In this document: positions 25,493 to 34,257 of the stretch, one piece after another
Position numbering within the stretch: the stretch's first letter is position 1
How the letters are laid out: every line of letters begins with the position of its first letter
Assembly (NCBI RefSeq): GCF_040513375.1
Contig: NZ_JBEVTG010000001.1
Location: 620,001-684,000, forward strand
Direction of reading: 5' to 3'
Length of the DNA stretch: 64,000 nt
Origin: Flagellimonas_B algarum
GTDB taxonomy: Bacteria > Bacteroidota > Bacteroidia > Flavobacteriales > Flavobacteriaceae
Notes under the pieces: generated by a model
What the model saw: only the letters and a program-made list of their open reading frames with translations
What the model was told of the DNA's origin: nothing
Database searches by the model: none
Program-made: the position numbers and the translations under genes

Positions 25493-25897
25493 ATGAAAAA
25501 ACTGAATATCGCCTTTGCTATGGTCTGCGTACTTGTTCTTTGCGCATGCTCAGCGACCAAAAACCAAGATACGGCCTCTGCCGATGTAAAAGAGCAACTT
25601 GAAGAACGCAATCGCGGCAACGTCCCCTTGCTGACCAAGATCCGACAGCTCCCTGGGGTCACGCTACGAAACGGCACCCCTATAGTGACCAAAGCCACCA
25701 ATTCGGTCAGTAATCAAGGTTCGTTCGAACCCCTGTATGTCTTGAACAACTATATCGTCGGTAACTCCTTTGCCTCAATCAACGAACTCGTTGACAATTT
25801 CAATGTGAAAAAAGTCGAAGTGCTTTCAGATCAAGAGGCGGCCTTTTACGGTTCGCGCGCGGCGACCGGGGTCATCAAGATCACCACCTTCAAATAG
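25493..25897 (+). CDS. Lipoprotein consisting of a stand-alone TonB plug-like domain
   Basis: 134 residues from the ATG at 25493. Lipobox LVLCAC (Cys about residue 19). The mature protein is little more than the plug domain of a TonB-dependent receptor: PLYVLNNYIVGN, INELVDNFNVKKVEVLSDQE, AAFYGSRAATGVIKITTF. No barrel follows. Such mini-plug proteins occur in Bacteroidota; function unknown, perhaps an assembly or docking part. Alone after a terminator, 23 nt before the GH16 gene. Confidence 0.8.
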   Translation: MKKLNIAFAMVCVLVLCACSATKNQDTASADVKEQLEERNRGNVPLLTKIRQLPGVTLRNGTPIVTKATNSVSNQGSFEPLYVLNNYIVGNSFASINELVDNFNVKKVEVLSDQEAAFYGSRAATGVIKITTFK

Positions 25898-25920
25898 GTT
25901 TTTAATCTAATTCAAAGACT

Positions 25921-26823
25921 ATGCGTAAAAACGCTGCCCTTTCCAGGTTCCGCTATGGAACCTTTCTCTGTTTGTCCTTCTTATTGGTATTTGCCTGTTC
26001 AAGCAGTGGAAACGACGATTCAGATGACCAATCGAACCTACCCATTGACCCGCCCGATGAGGAGACCTTGGATCCCAATCGGGAATGGAACCTCGTCTTT
26101 GAGGAAGAATTCGAAACGGATTTGGCGCAGTGGAACGTTTGGGAAAGCGGGGCCTTCAACAATGAAATCCAATTTTACAGACCCGAGCAGCTGGTGGTTG
26201 AAAATGGCATATTGACCATCAACGTACAACGTGAAAATATCGTTGGCCCCAACAATCCCTTTGATCCGACACCTAAACAGTTCGAATATGTGTCGGGCCG
26301 AATTGAATCAAAGACCACCTTCGGCCCCTCCAACGGAAGTGGGGAAACCGAATACCGATTTATGGCCCGTATCAAAATGCCTCCAGGCAATGGCATGTGG
26401 CCGGCATTTTGGTCGTATGGGGATCCATGGCCCACCAAAGGAGAAATCGATATTATCGAAGCCCGGGGTAACCTTCCGATGGAATTTTCCAGCAACATCT
26501 TTTATGGTACCGAACCCGGTATTCCGATTACCGACAACAATAATACCGTACACGAACATGAGGTAGACGTCGATATTACGGCCGATTTCCATACCTATGA
26601 ATTGATCTGGACAGCGACCAATCTTGAAATCTATTTCGACGGGGAACTGTTGCACCGGTATAACGCCAGTCCTTTGAATTTTATCGCTAGCCTCTTCGGT
26701 CAAAAACAACAATTAGTGCTCAACACGGCCGTTGGTGGGTTCTTTTTCCCGAATTCCTCTCCGACCACCTTTGTCGACACCTCCGAAATGCAAGTCGATT
26801 GGGTTCGGGTGTATAAACGATAG
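25921..26823 (+). CDS. GH16 family glycoside hydrolase, lipoprotein
   Basis: 300 residues. Lipobox LLVFACS near residue 26 and an acidic linker to about residue 55. The GH16 catalytic signature EIDIIE is at 175-180, with both catalytic glutamates (Glu175, Glu180) and Asp177 intact, in the context WPAFWSYGDPWPTKG. GH16 enzymes cut beta-1,3/1,4-glucans, agar, carrageenan or porphyran; laminarin is a reasonable marine substrate but is not decided by sequence. No SusCD pair is adjacent, so this is not a classic PUL. Confidence 0.93.
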   Translation: MRKNAALSRFRYGTFLCLSFLLVFACSSSGNDDSDDQSNLPIDPPDEETLDPNREWNLVFEEEFETDLAQWNVWESGAFNNEIQFYRPEQLVVENGILTINVQRENIVGPNNPFDPTPKQFEYVSGRIESKTTFGPSNGSGETEYRFMARIKMPPGNGMWPAFWSYGDPWPTKGEIDIIEARGNLPMEFSSNIFYGTEPGIPITDNNNTVHEHEVDVDITADFHTYELIWTATNLEIYFDGELLHRYNASPLNFIASLFGQKQQLVLNTAVGGFFFPNSSPTTFVDTSEMQVDWVRVYKR

Positions 26824-26829
26824 CGGAAC

Positions 26830-27234
26830 TTACAGGGAAATACTGATTTCGGTATCGGAATAGACCTTAAAACAGCAGTCTTTGAATTTTGGCGGCCCGA
26901 AGGCCCGCATTTTAGCTTTGGAAAATGCGACTTTCTCTTTAGGGATGCCCAACCAATTGGTATCCAATTCATCATTACCATTGGCGTCGTAAAAAACGGC
27001 CACGGCATACTCACCTTGAGGAACTTCGACCATAACCTCGGTCGCCCCTTTTTGGGCTTCTGACGAGCCGGACACGAATACTTTGTCGAATTTCAGAAAC
27101 TCCTTGGCATTTTTATAAACCGCCACGCTGATCTTTCCCTCAGAAGCCGGTACTTCAAGAACGTTGACTGTAATCGTATGTTGGGCAAGGGTAGTTAGGG
27201 GTAACAAAAGCAGCAGGGCAAGTAGGTGTTTCAT
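26830..27234 (-). CDS. DUF2141 domain protein, exported
   Basis: 134 residues from the ATG at 27232-27234; the longer frame upstream is unlikely because the signal peptide MKHLLALLLLLPLTTLAQ begins here. The DUF2141 pattern is clear: GKISVAVYKNAKEFLK, then GEYAVAVFYDANGNDELDTN and PKEKVAFSKAKMRAFGPPKF. A small beta-sandwich periplasmic protein of unknown function. It converges on the GH16 gene. Confidence 0.9.
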   Translation of the reverse strand: MKHLLALLLLLPLTTLAQHTITVNVLEVPASEGKISVAVYKNAKEFLKFDKVFVSGSSEAQKGATEVMVEVPQGEYAVAVFYDANGNDELDTNWLGIPKEKVAFSKAKMRAFGPPKFKDCCFKVYSDTEISISL

Positions 27235-27311
27235 CGCTCGTATTTCTTTGCAAAGATGAACAAAAACGTTGCCAAAAAAGTATAACGACAGCGCTAAAAA
27301 GTTCTTAAATC

Positions 27312-27722
27312 TCAATCTTTCGGTCTGATTTGGTCGTAGAAGCCTTGGGTAGCACTGCTATCGGCATAATTGAAATATAGGGTGAGCGAGTCGGCATAAG
27401 TCAGACGGAGTTTGCGCTGCCGAAGATCATCGACGAACACATAGACTTTCGCTTGGGTGATCGAATCCTTAAAGATCCCTTTTTCACGGGCTTTCCATGA
27501 AAATCCACTTTGACGTTCCATTTGGGGCAGTTTTTCCACGAATCGCAGGTCTTGGATAGAATCCAAGGGAATTTTTTGGTGGTAAATACCTGAAAGGACC
27601 GTGAGCTGCCCTTGTTCGATCCGGGTCCAATTTTTGGAATGGGCGATAAAAGCCAATAGGCAACCTATGACCGTTAGGCCCAATATGAGATTCAATAACG
27701 CATGCCGTTTTTTTCTTGCCAT
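27312..27722 (-). CDS. Small membrane protein, PH-like region
   Basis: 136 residues. An N-terminal membrane helix (LLNLILGLTVIGCLLAFIA) is followed by a soluble beta-rich part (LTVLSGIYHQKIPLDSIQDL; KVYVFVDDLRQRKLRLTYAD) resembling bacterial PH-like domains such as those after membrane helices in YdbS-type proteins. The match is by pattern only. Its start abuts the stop of the S9 peptidase gene, so the two are probably co-transcribed. Confidence 0.6.
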   Translation of the reverse strand: MARKKRHALLNLILGLTVIGCLLAFIAHSKNWTRIEQGQLTVLSGIYHQKIPLDSIQDLRFVEKLPQMERQSGFSWKAREKGIFKDSITQAKVYVFVDDLRQRKLRLTYADSLTLYFNYADSSATQGFYDQIRPKD

Positions 27723-29759
27723 TTAGTCCGTTTTGGATCGGTACTTATCGAACCAAGCTACCGTATGGGCGATCTTGGTGATCAAATTGCTGGGGCGATT
27801 GGCGATACCATGGCTTGCCCCTGGTATCTCGACCAAAACCGTGGGTACCTTGCGTAACTTAAGCGCATGGTAGAGCTGTTTTGCCTCACTTGGAGGGGTC
27901 CGCAAATCGTTCATTCCTACCATGACCATGGTCGGGGTTTCGATTTCGCCCACCAGGGATATCGGTGAAAACTTCCAGTAGCCTTCGAAATTCTCCCAAG
28001 GTTGGCCCTCGTAACGGGTATTCGCATACCCGAAATAATTATCGGCGACCAGGGTCTTGCTGATCCAATTCATCACCGGCTTGGCCACAACGGCCGACTC
28101 GAAACGGTTGTTCTTACCGATCATCCAAGCCGTCATGATCCCTCCTGCAGAGCCCCCGGTCACGAACAACTGGTCTTCATGGGCAATGCCCATTGCGATG
28201 CAATGATCGACGCCGTCCATCACGTCATTGTAATCCTCACCGGGATAATTGCGGTACAACAGGTTACCGAATGCTTCCCCATAGCTTGTACTCCCTCGTG
28301 CATTGGGATAAAAAACGATATATCCTGCCGAGGCGTACAACTGCATTTCAATAGAAAAACGATCGCCGTAATTGAGAATCGGACCCCCATGGTTTTCGAC
28401 CATAAAGGGATATTTCTTGGTTGCATCGTACTGGGGTGGATAGACGATCCATCCTTGTAAATCACGTCCGTCGACGCTTGAGGTATACCAAACCTCCGAC
28501 ACCTTACCCAATTCACGATAATTCAACAATGCGCTATTCAAGTCGGTGATTTGATCTAGGTCGTCACGTTTACCTCCAAGAACGGCTAATTCCGCTGGGT
28601 GATCCGGTCGTGAGCGTGTATAGGCCAAAGTACCATTGGTCGACACACTGAAGGACCCACTGCCATAGGGCCTCCCTAGCGTGGTACCCCCACGATCATC
28701 GGCCAATTTGCTTACTTTTCCATTTACTGTAATGAATCCGATTTTTCCATTGCCTTTGTCGTCATAATTAAAATACAGGCCGTCACCCTTGGCATTCCAT
28801 TGGATTCCCGAGACACTACGATCCAAGTCCTTCGATATCGATCGTTTGCCGCTGCCATCGGCATTCATAAGATGCAACTGGCGTACTTGATAGGCCTGCT
28901 TGGCATCGCCGTATCCGATATAGGCGATTTGTTTACCATCGGGTGAAACCTGTGGATTGTAATCGGGGCCGTCTCGATCGGTCAAAGGGGTAATCGTCCC
29001 TGATTCCGTGTCGACGGCATAGATTTCACTATTTCGAAAGCGGTATTCCCAATCGGCAACACGATTGGCAGAAAAATAAAGGGTCTTTCCATTTGGGGCC
29101 CATGACAGCCTGCCCCTATGGTGCCAATTGCCGGAAGTCACTTGCCGTGGTGCTCCCCCATCACTGGGTATGGTGAAGATATGATGGAAACCGGGTTTGA
29201 TGTATCCCCTTCCGTCGGCTTCATGGTACACCCGATCGGTGATGCGCGGACTATCGGCCCATTTCGCCCCTTTGGGTTTTTTGGGCATTTTGGCCAACAC
29301 CGGGGCTGCCTCGGGCACATTCATGGAAAAGGCCAATTGCGACCCGTCGGGTGACCACTGCATACCACTAGGTGAAAAAGGCAACTGGCTGATTTTGGCC
29401 AATGCCCCGCTATCGATCCAAAACACAAAGAGTTCGGCACCTTCGTCGGTACTGCTGGTAAACGCGATGCGATCCCCGTTCGGAGACCACCGGGCATTGC
29501 TTTCACTGACTTCGCGAGCCGTGAGTTTTTGATGCTGGGATCCATCGCTTTTAACACGCCATAAATTGCCCCAAGCCCGGTCTTTCATCACGTCAAAACC
29601 CATACGGCGGTATACGATCCATTGGCCGTCAGGCGAAATTTGGGGATCGGTCACGTATTGCAGGTCGAAGATGTCGAGATAGGAAAAACGTTGGTGTTGG
29701 GCCCCTAGTTGCGAAATACTCGAAACCAAAAGAGCCGCTAGAATCAGATAGCGCTTCAT
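27723..29759 (-). CDS. S9 family (prolyl oligopeptidase-type) peptidase
   Basis: 678 residues from the ATG at 29757-29759, where the signal peptide MKRYLILAALLVSSISQLGA begins. The N-terminal half is a TolB/DPP-like propeller (ISPDGQWIVYRRMG; WSPNGDRIAFTSST; VSPDGKQIAYIGYGDA). The C-terminal alpha/beta hydrolase has the nucleophile in GGSAGG, the acid in MVGMNDLRTPP and the histidine in PGASHGIANRP. An exported acyl-aminoacyl or dipeptidyl peptidase for peptide utilisation. Confidence 0.94.
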   Translation of the reverse strand: MKRYLILAALLVSSISQLGAQHQRFSYLDIFDLQYVTDPQISPDGQWIVYRRMGFDVMKDRAWGNLWRVKSDGSQHQKLTAREVSESNARWSPNGDRIAFTSSTDEGAELFVFWIDSGALAKISQLPFSPSGMQWSPDGSQLAFSMNVPEAAPVLAKMPKKPKGAKWADSPRITDRVYHEADGRGYIKPGFHHIFTIPSDGGAPRQVTSGNWHHRGRLSWAPNGKTLYFSANRVADWEYRFRNSEIYAVDTESGTITPLTDRDGPDYNPQVSPDGKQIAYIGYGDAKQAYQVRQLHLMNADGSGKRSISKDLDRSVSGIQWNAKGDGLYFNYDDKGNGKIGFITVNGKVSKLADDRGGTTLGRPYGSGSFSVSTNGTLAYTRSRPDHPAELAVLGGKRDDLDQITDLNSALLNYRELGKVSEVWYTSSVDGRDLQGWIVYPPQYDATKKYPFMVENHGGPILNYGDRFSIEMQLYASAGYIVFYPNARGSTSYGEAFGNLLYRNYPGEDYNDVMDGVDHCIAMGIAHEDQLFVTGGSAGGIMTAWMIGKNNRFESAVVAKPVMNWISKTLVADNYFGYANTRYEGQPWENFEGYWKFSPISLVGEIETPTMVMVGMNDLRTPPSEAKQLYHALKLRKVPTVLVEIPGASHGIANRPSNLITKIAHTVAWFDKYRSKTD

Positions 29760-29871
29760 GCCGGTCATTTTTGTGGTTCTTAAAGGTAACGCTTCGGCTT
29801 CTTTTGGCAAAGCCTGTTCATTTTAAGATTATCCCTTATCTTTAAGACAACAACCCTGCTTTCAACCGCTT

Positions 29872-30420
29872 ATGTCAAAAAAAATCAATACCGACAGGCT
29901 TCTGGGTATTTCAGCCATGGTCATCAGCATCCTTACCTTGGTAATCTTTATCTACCAAACCAATATCATGCGGGTACAAAGCAAGCTCTCGGTCAAGCCC
30001 CGTCTCGACTTTACCACCAATCAAGGCGGTAATGATAGCATCATTACCTTTCAACAAGTGGTCGAGAACAAAGGCCTAGGGCCGGCGATTATCGATTCGA
30101 TCAGTTTCCTGTACAACGGCAAGGCTTATCCGATCGAAATCGAAAAATTATTGGAAGTAGAGGCCCCTAAGCTATTGGAGTATGGCTACCTACCCCAACA
30201 TGCCACCCTCGGTCGGGGCAGCACCTTATCACCTGGCGAAGAAAAACTCATCTTTACATACCAACTTCCGGCACGGAACCTAGACAGCGTACTGCAGTAT
30301 CTGGATGTCACCCTGGAAGGCGATTCCCCCTTTCCGATTGAAGTCATTTACACCTCGATCTATGAAGATGAACGATGGCAATTATCGAGCAATGCCAGTG
30401 ATCCGATAAAAGTGGATTAA
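29872..30420 (+). CDS. Membrane-anchored protein of unknown function
   Basis: 182 residues. One helix at about 10-28 (LLGISAMVISILTLVIFIYQ), then a soluble beta-rich domain (VKPRLDFTTNQGGNDSIITF; VVENKGLGPAIIDSISFLYN) of a type common in Bacteroidota. It resembles proteins where a beta-sandwich follows a signal anchor. No catalytic motif. A TATCTTTA (29837-29844), close to the -7 consensus, lies 28 nt upstream. It may lead the DUF885/DUF6090 run, 24 nt further on. Confidence 0.65.
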   Translation: MSKKINTDRLLGISAMVISILTLVIFIYQTNIMRVQSKLSVKPRLDFTTNQGGNDSIITFQQVVENKGLGPAIIDSISFLYNGKAYPIEIEKLLEVEAPKLLEYGYLPQHATLGRGSTLSPGEEKLIFTYQLPARNLDSVLQYLDVTLEGDSPFPIEVIYTSIYEDERWQLSSNASDPIKVD

Positions 30421-30444
30421 CGAACCAAGGGAATCTTATACCAC

Positions 30445-32142
30445 ATGAAACCAACCACATTTGAAAACCCCTACAACCGATTGGCCACTATGATCGTGCT
30501 ATTAGGTTTGCTTCTTTTCAGTTCATGCGGCGAACGCCAAACGGACACCTCGGAAGAAGCGAAAGAAAAGACGCCTTCGGAATACGAAGATTTGGTCGTG
30601 CTTTTTGAGGATTGGCGGAATTTTGAACAGCCCCCGGATTGGGAAGGGGCCCCCGATTACCGAAAAGCGACGTTCGAAAAACGATGGCCTGATTTCAAGA
30701 AGCTACACGAACAGTTAATCGAAATCGATACCACAGGCTGGGCGATCCCCCATCAAGTCGATTGGATGATCGTCTGGGCCGAAATGAACGGCTATGAATT
30801 CAACCACAATATCTTAAAACCCTGGCAACGCGATCCCGCTTTTTACAAATCGGTTTGGACCTATCGCAGTGATGTGCCAGCCCATGAAGGACCGACCCAC
30901 CATGGTACCACGGAATTGTGGACCTATAACTTTCCGCTCTCCGATTCGGAAGCTGAACGGCTGACCATCGACCTGCGGAAAATACCGCCCTTGAACGAAC
31001 AGGCTAAAACGAACCTCACCGGAAATGCCAAAGATCTTTGGGTGACCGGCATCCGGGATATCAAGACCCAAGCGGAAACCTTGGAGTCCCTCTTGGAACG
31101 ACCAAGTGTCAACGAGCATGGCGATTTGGTGGTTGCCGTTCAAGAGGCCCGAAAAGCGTCACTCGATCTCATGGATTGGCTAGAGGCCGAATCCGTCAAC
31201 AAAACAGGACCTTCGGGTATCGGAAAAGCCCATTATACCTGGTACCTTCAGAACGTGCATCTGGTACCCCTCACCTGGGAAGACGAGGTAATGCTCCTCA
31301 AACGCGAACTCGCCCGAGCGTGGTCTGCCCTAAAATTGGAAGAACACCGCAACCGGGACCTGCCCGAACTGACCGCCGCCGACTCACCGGAAGCCTATGA
31401 CCTCATGGCCGATAGGGCCGCCGAAAGTCTGATGGACTTTCTCGACACCCAAGACATCGTGACGGTCAAACCCTATTTCGAACCCGCCCTCCGCGAACAT
31501 CTGGGCAGCTTCGTGCCAGAAGACAAACGCAACTTCTTTTTGATCGGCGAGCATTACGACCCTCGCCCGCTGTATTCCCATTTTTACCATTGGTTCGAAT
31601 TGGCACGGATGGACAATGAACCCCATCAAAGTAAAATCCGCCGAGGGCCCTTGTTGTATAATATTTTCGATTCGCGCAATGAAGGGATGGCCACCGCTGT
31701 AGAGGAAATGTTCTTGGATGCCGGCCTTTACGACGATTCGCCTAGAACCCGTGAAATCGTATATATCATGATCGCCCAACGCGCGGCGCGCGGATTGGGT
31801 TCCCTATATGCCCACGCCAACGAAATGACCATGGAGGAAGCCGGTGGAATCCATTCGGAATACACCCCTAGGGGATGGATGAAAACGGAAAAGGAACTCC
31901 TGATTTTCGAGCAACACCTGTATTTGCGACAACCCGGATACGGCACCAGCTATATCACCGGAAAATACTTGGTCGAACATGCCATGGCCGATTTCGCCCG
32001 CATCCAAGAAGGACAGGGCACACCGTTCGAAACCAAAACCTTTTTCGACACCTTGAACCGTATCGGTAACATCCCTATCGCTTTGGGACATTGGGAAATG
32101 ACCGGAGAAAAAGACCATTTAGGACCGCTTTGGAATGATTAA
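30445..32142 (+). CDS. DUF885-like lipoprotein lacking the zinc motif
   Basis: 565 residues. Lipobox LLLFSSC (Cys about residue 28). The C-terminal part has DUF885 landmarks: NEGMATAVEEMFLDAGLYDD (where EGWALYAE usually stands) and PGYGTSYITGKYLVEHAMAD (usual PGQALSYxxG). The expected HExxPGH zinc site is not there; the aligned place reads IGEHYDPRPLYSHFYHW. So it may be a binding protein or use a changed metal site. Its stop overlaps the first DUF6090 start by 8 nt, tying it to the array. Confidence 0.65.
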   Translation: MKPTTFENPYNRLATMIVLLGLLLFSSCGERQTDTSEEAKEKTPSEYEDLVVLFEDWRNFEQPPDWEGAPDYRKATFEKRWPDFKKLHEQLIEIDTTGWAIPHQVDWMIVWAEMNGYEFNHNILKPWQRDPAFYKSVWTYRSDVPAHEGPTHHGTTELWTYNFPLSDSEAERLTIDLRKIPPLNEQAKTNLTGNAKDLWVTGIRDIKTQAETLESLLERPSVNEHGDLVVAVQEARKASLDLMDWLEAESVNKTGPSGIGKAHYTWYLQNVHLVPLTWEDEVMLLKRELARAWSALKLEEHRNRDLPELTAADSPEAYDLMADRAAESLMDFLDTQDIVTVKPYFEPALREHLGSFVPEDKRNFFLIGEHYDPRPLYSHFYHWFELARMDNEPHQSKIRRGPLLYNIFDSRNEGMATAVEEMFLDAGLYDDSPRTREIVYIMIAQRAARGLGSLYAHANEMTMEEAGGIHSEYTPRGWMKTEKELLIFEQHLYLRQPGYGTSYITGKYLVEHAMADFARIQEGQGTPFETKTFFDTLNRIGNIPIALGHWEMTGEKDHLGPLWND

Positions 32143-32764
32143 GTTCTTTCGCCATATCCGTCAAAGGCTCCTTGGGCAAAACCAGTTCAGCAAATACCTG
32201 TTCTACGCCCTTGGTGAAATCGTTTTGGTGGTCATCGGCATCCTTCTGGCACTACAGATCAACAATTGGAACGAAAAACAAAAAATCGACGCGACCAAAC
32301 AAAAGACCATGGGGTTGATCGCCAAAGAATTGGCTGCCAACCAAGCGATTATCGAATCGGCTTTTGCTTACCATGTCATGGTGAAAGATACCTTACAGAC
32401 GCTTGAAACCCCGACTACGGAAGAAGAAGCCGTGAAAAGCCTATCTTTTTGGCGCGGGCTGCGCATCGTCCGGATGAGGAACGCCGCTTTCCAGACTGCC
32501 GTTCAAGCAGGCAGCACCAAGGATTTCGATGTGGATTTGGCCGAAGCGTTGAATGCCCTGTATACGCTACAGGACGCCTATAACGACTTTGGGGCGGCCG
32601 CCTCCAGCTCGCTCTACCAGCACGACTTTTCGGAATTGCGTAATTTCAGGCAGATCGCCACTTTTTTGAACATGGTCATGGTCGATGCCTATTATTTCGA
32701 AACGGAGTTGCAAAAAGGGTTTGCCGATTGTCTTGAGAAACTGGAAAACCATAGCTCACCTTAA
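32135..32764 (+). CDS. DUF6090 family membrane protein, copy 1 of 8
   Basis: 209 residues, the shortest copy. The basic cytoplasmic start FFRHIRQRLLGQNQFSKYL leads into the family membrane helix (about 24-42, ALGEIVLVVIGILLALQINN), then a helical periplasmic part. By positive-inside topology the C-terminus is outside. Overlaps the DUF885 gene through ATGATTAA. The conserved middle motif of the family (LIQN-like) is weak here. Function of DUF6090 is unknown. Confidence 0.85.
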   Translation: MIKFFRHIRQRLLGQNQFSKYLFYALGEIVLVVIGILLALQINNWNEKQKIDATKQKTMGLIAKELAANQAIIESAFAYHVMVKDTLQTLETPTTEEEAVKSLSFWRGLRIVRMRNAAFQTAVQAGSTKDFDVDLAEALNALYTLQDAYNDFGAAASSSLYQHDFSELRNFRQIATFLNMVMVDAYYFETELQKGFADCLEKLENHSSP

Positions 32765-32780
32765 TATATTTCCTGACCGT

Positions 32781-33539
32781 ATGATCAAATTTTTTCGACG
32801 CATTCGACAACAACTCCTCGCAGACAACAGACTGGGCAAGTATGTGCTTTATGCCGTCGGGGAAATCGTTTTGGTGGTCATCGGGATTTTGATCGCCCTA
32901 CAATTGAACCGCATGCGCGAAGAGCAACAGGATCGGGCCAAAGAACTATCGTACTTAAAGGAAATCAACCTTGATTTCAAATACAACAAACAACAACTCG
33001 ATTCGATCTTGGATTTCAATGCGGGTTCGCTAAAGGCCGGATTGAAATTGGATTCACTGATGACCATCATGAAACGCGACGTTGCGGTGAAAGACCATCC
33101 GAACTATCCGATGAACGATAGCATGTTCAGCTACCAGTCGCGCCTTTTCACCAACTTGTCGTTCAATCCGAAAAACGGATCGGTCAGGGCGTTGATCAAC
33201 AGCTCATCCTTCGATTTGATCCAAAACGATAGCCTGCGACGCATGTTGATCTCGTGGAACGACGTATTGGGGGATTATTTGGAAGAAGAAGGCTTCAACA
33301 TGAAGTTCCTTTTCGATGAATACTATCCTTGGCAACGCGATGTCTATGAATTCGAAAAGCCCTATAGCCCCGAGAACATGGCCGTTTGGTTGGGTCCGAA
33401 AGAATACAATTTCAGATGGCATCGTATTGGAAGCCTCGATTATCTGCTACAGGTCGTTGAAGACGAAGGGGTAGTGCAGATGATCGACGGTATCATTCGC
33501 TTGACCGAAAAAGAAATGGACGATGATCACGATCTTTAG
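32781..33539 (+). CDS. DUF6090 family membrane protein, copy 2 of 8
   Basis: 252 residues from the ATG at 32781, where the family N-terminus MIKFFRRIRQQLLADNRLGK begins; the longer upstream frame overlaps copy 1 out of register. Membrane helix about 24-42. The periplasmic part contains SSFDLIQNDSLRRMLISWND, the clearest form of the motif shared by most copies, and an aromatic YPWQRDVYEFEK segment. Its end overlaps copy 3 by 17 nt. Confidence 0.88.
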   Translation: MIKFFRRIRQQLLADNRLGKYVLYAVGEIVLVVIGILIALQLNRMREEQQDRAKELSYLKEINLDFKYNKQQLDSILDFNAGSLKAGLKLDSLMTIMKRDVAVKDHPNYPMNDSMFSYQSRLFTNLSFNPKNGSVRALINSSSFDLIQNDSLRRMLISWNDVLGDYLEEEGFNMKFLFDEYYPWQRDVYEFEKPYSPENMAVWLGPKEYNFRWHRIGSLDYLLQVVEDEGVVQMIDGIIRLTEKEMDDDHDL

Positions 33540-34257
33540 AAGCATTCGCAAGGCCTTGTTGGCCGATTCCAAATTCAGCAAATACCTGGTCTATGCCTTG
33601 GGGGAAATCCTCTTGGTGGTCATCGGGATCTTGCTCGCCTTGCAGATCAATACCTGGAGCGCCGAGAAAAACGCACGCGCTAAAGAACAACTGTACCTCA
33701 AAAGCTTTCAAAACGATATCGAGAATAACATCTCCCAATTGGATCGGGTCATCAACAAGTCAAGTGAAACCTTGGGTGCTACCGACTCCTTGCTGCGGTA
33801 TGCACAAGGGCAATTGAAGTTGCCCACCATTGAAGCCTTTGAAGCCTTGATCATGGGTGCGACCAATTACACCATTTTTATGAGTCAAGAAGGAACGATC
33901 AATGACATCTTCGGTTCCGGAGATCTCGCTTTGATCCAAAATGACAGCATCCGAAAGGCCATGGTGAACTGGGCGGCGGATCTCAAATATTTGAAAGAAT
34001 TCGAAACCTTGGGCAAGGACAATCAATTGCGGTATATCGGTCACCTCTTGGAAAACGCGCCCATGTACCGAAAAACGCGCCAACAAAATTTCATCGACCA
34101 AGAGGTAGCCGAACAGCTTTTAAAAGACACCCAATTCCTGAACCTTGTGAGTGAACAGAAACATATGGCCCAAGAACTGAATTGGCTCTATCAAAACCAA
34201 CGTGCTAAGATGGAAGCGATTTTGGAACAAGTCCATCAAAACATCGACACGCCATGA
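33523..34257 (+). CDS. DUF6090 family membrane protein, copy 3 of 8
   Basis: 244 residues, starting MITIFRSIRKALLADSKFSK. Helix about 24-42 (ALGEILLVVIGILLALQINT). The periplasmic motif is LALIQNDSIRKAMVNWAADL, close to copy 2. Overlaps copy 2 (17 nt) and the S41 protease (4 nt, ATGA), so all three should be translated in step. Confidence 0.88.
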   Translation: MITIFRSIRKALLADSKFSKYLVYALGEILLVVIGILLALQINTWSAEKNARAKEQLYLKSFQNDIENNISQLDRVINKSSETLGATDSLLRYAQGQLKLPTIEAFEALIMGATNYTIFMSQEGTINDIFGSGDLALIQNDSIRKAMVNWAADLKYLKEFETLGKDNQLRYIGHLLENAPMYRKTRQQNFIDQEVAEQLLKDTQFLNLVSEQKHMAQELNWLYQNQRAKMEAILEQVHQNIDTP

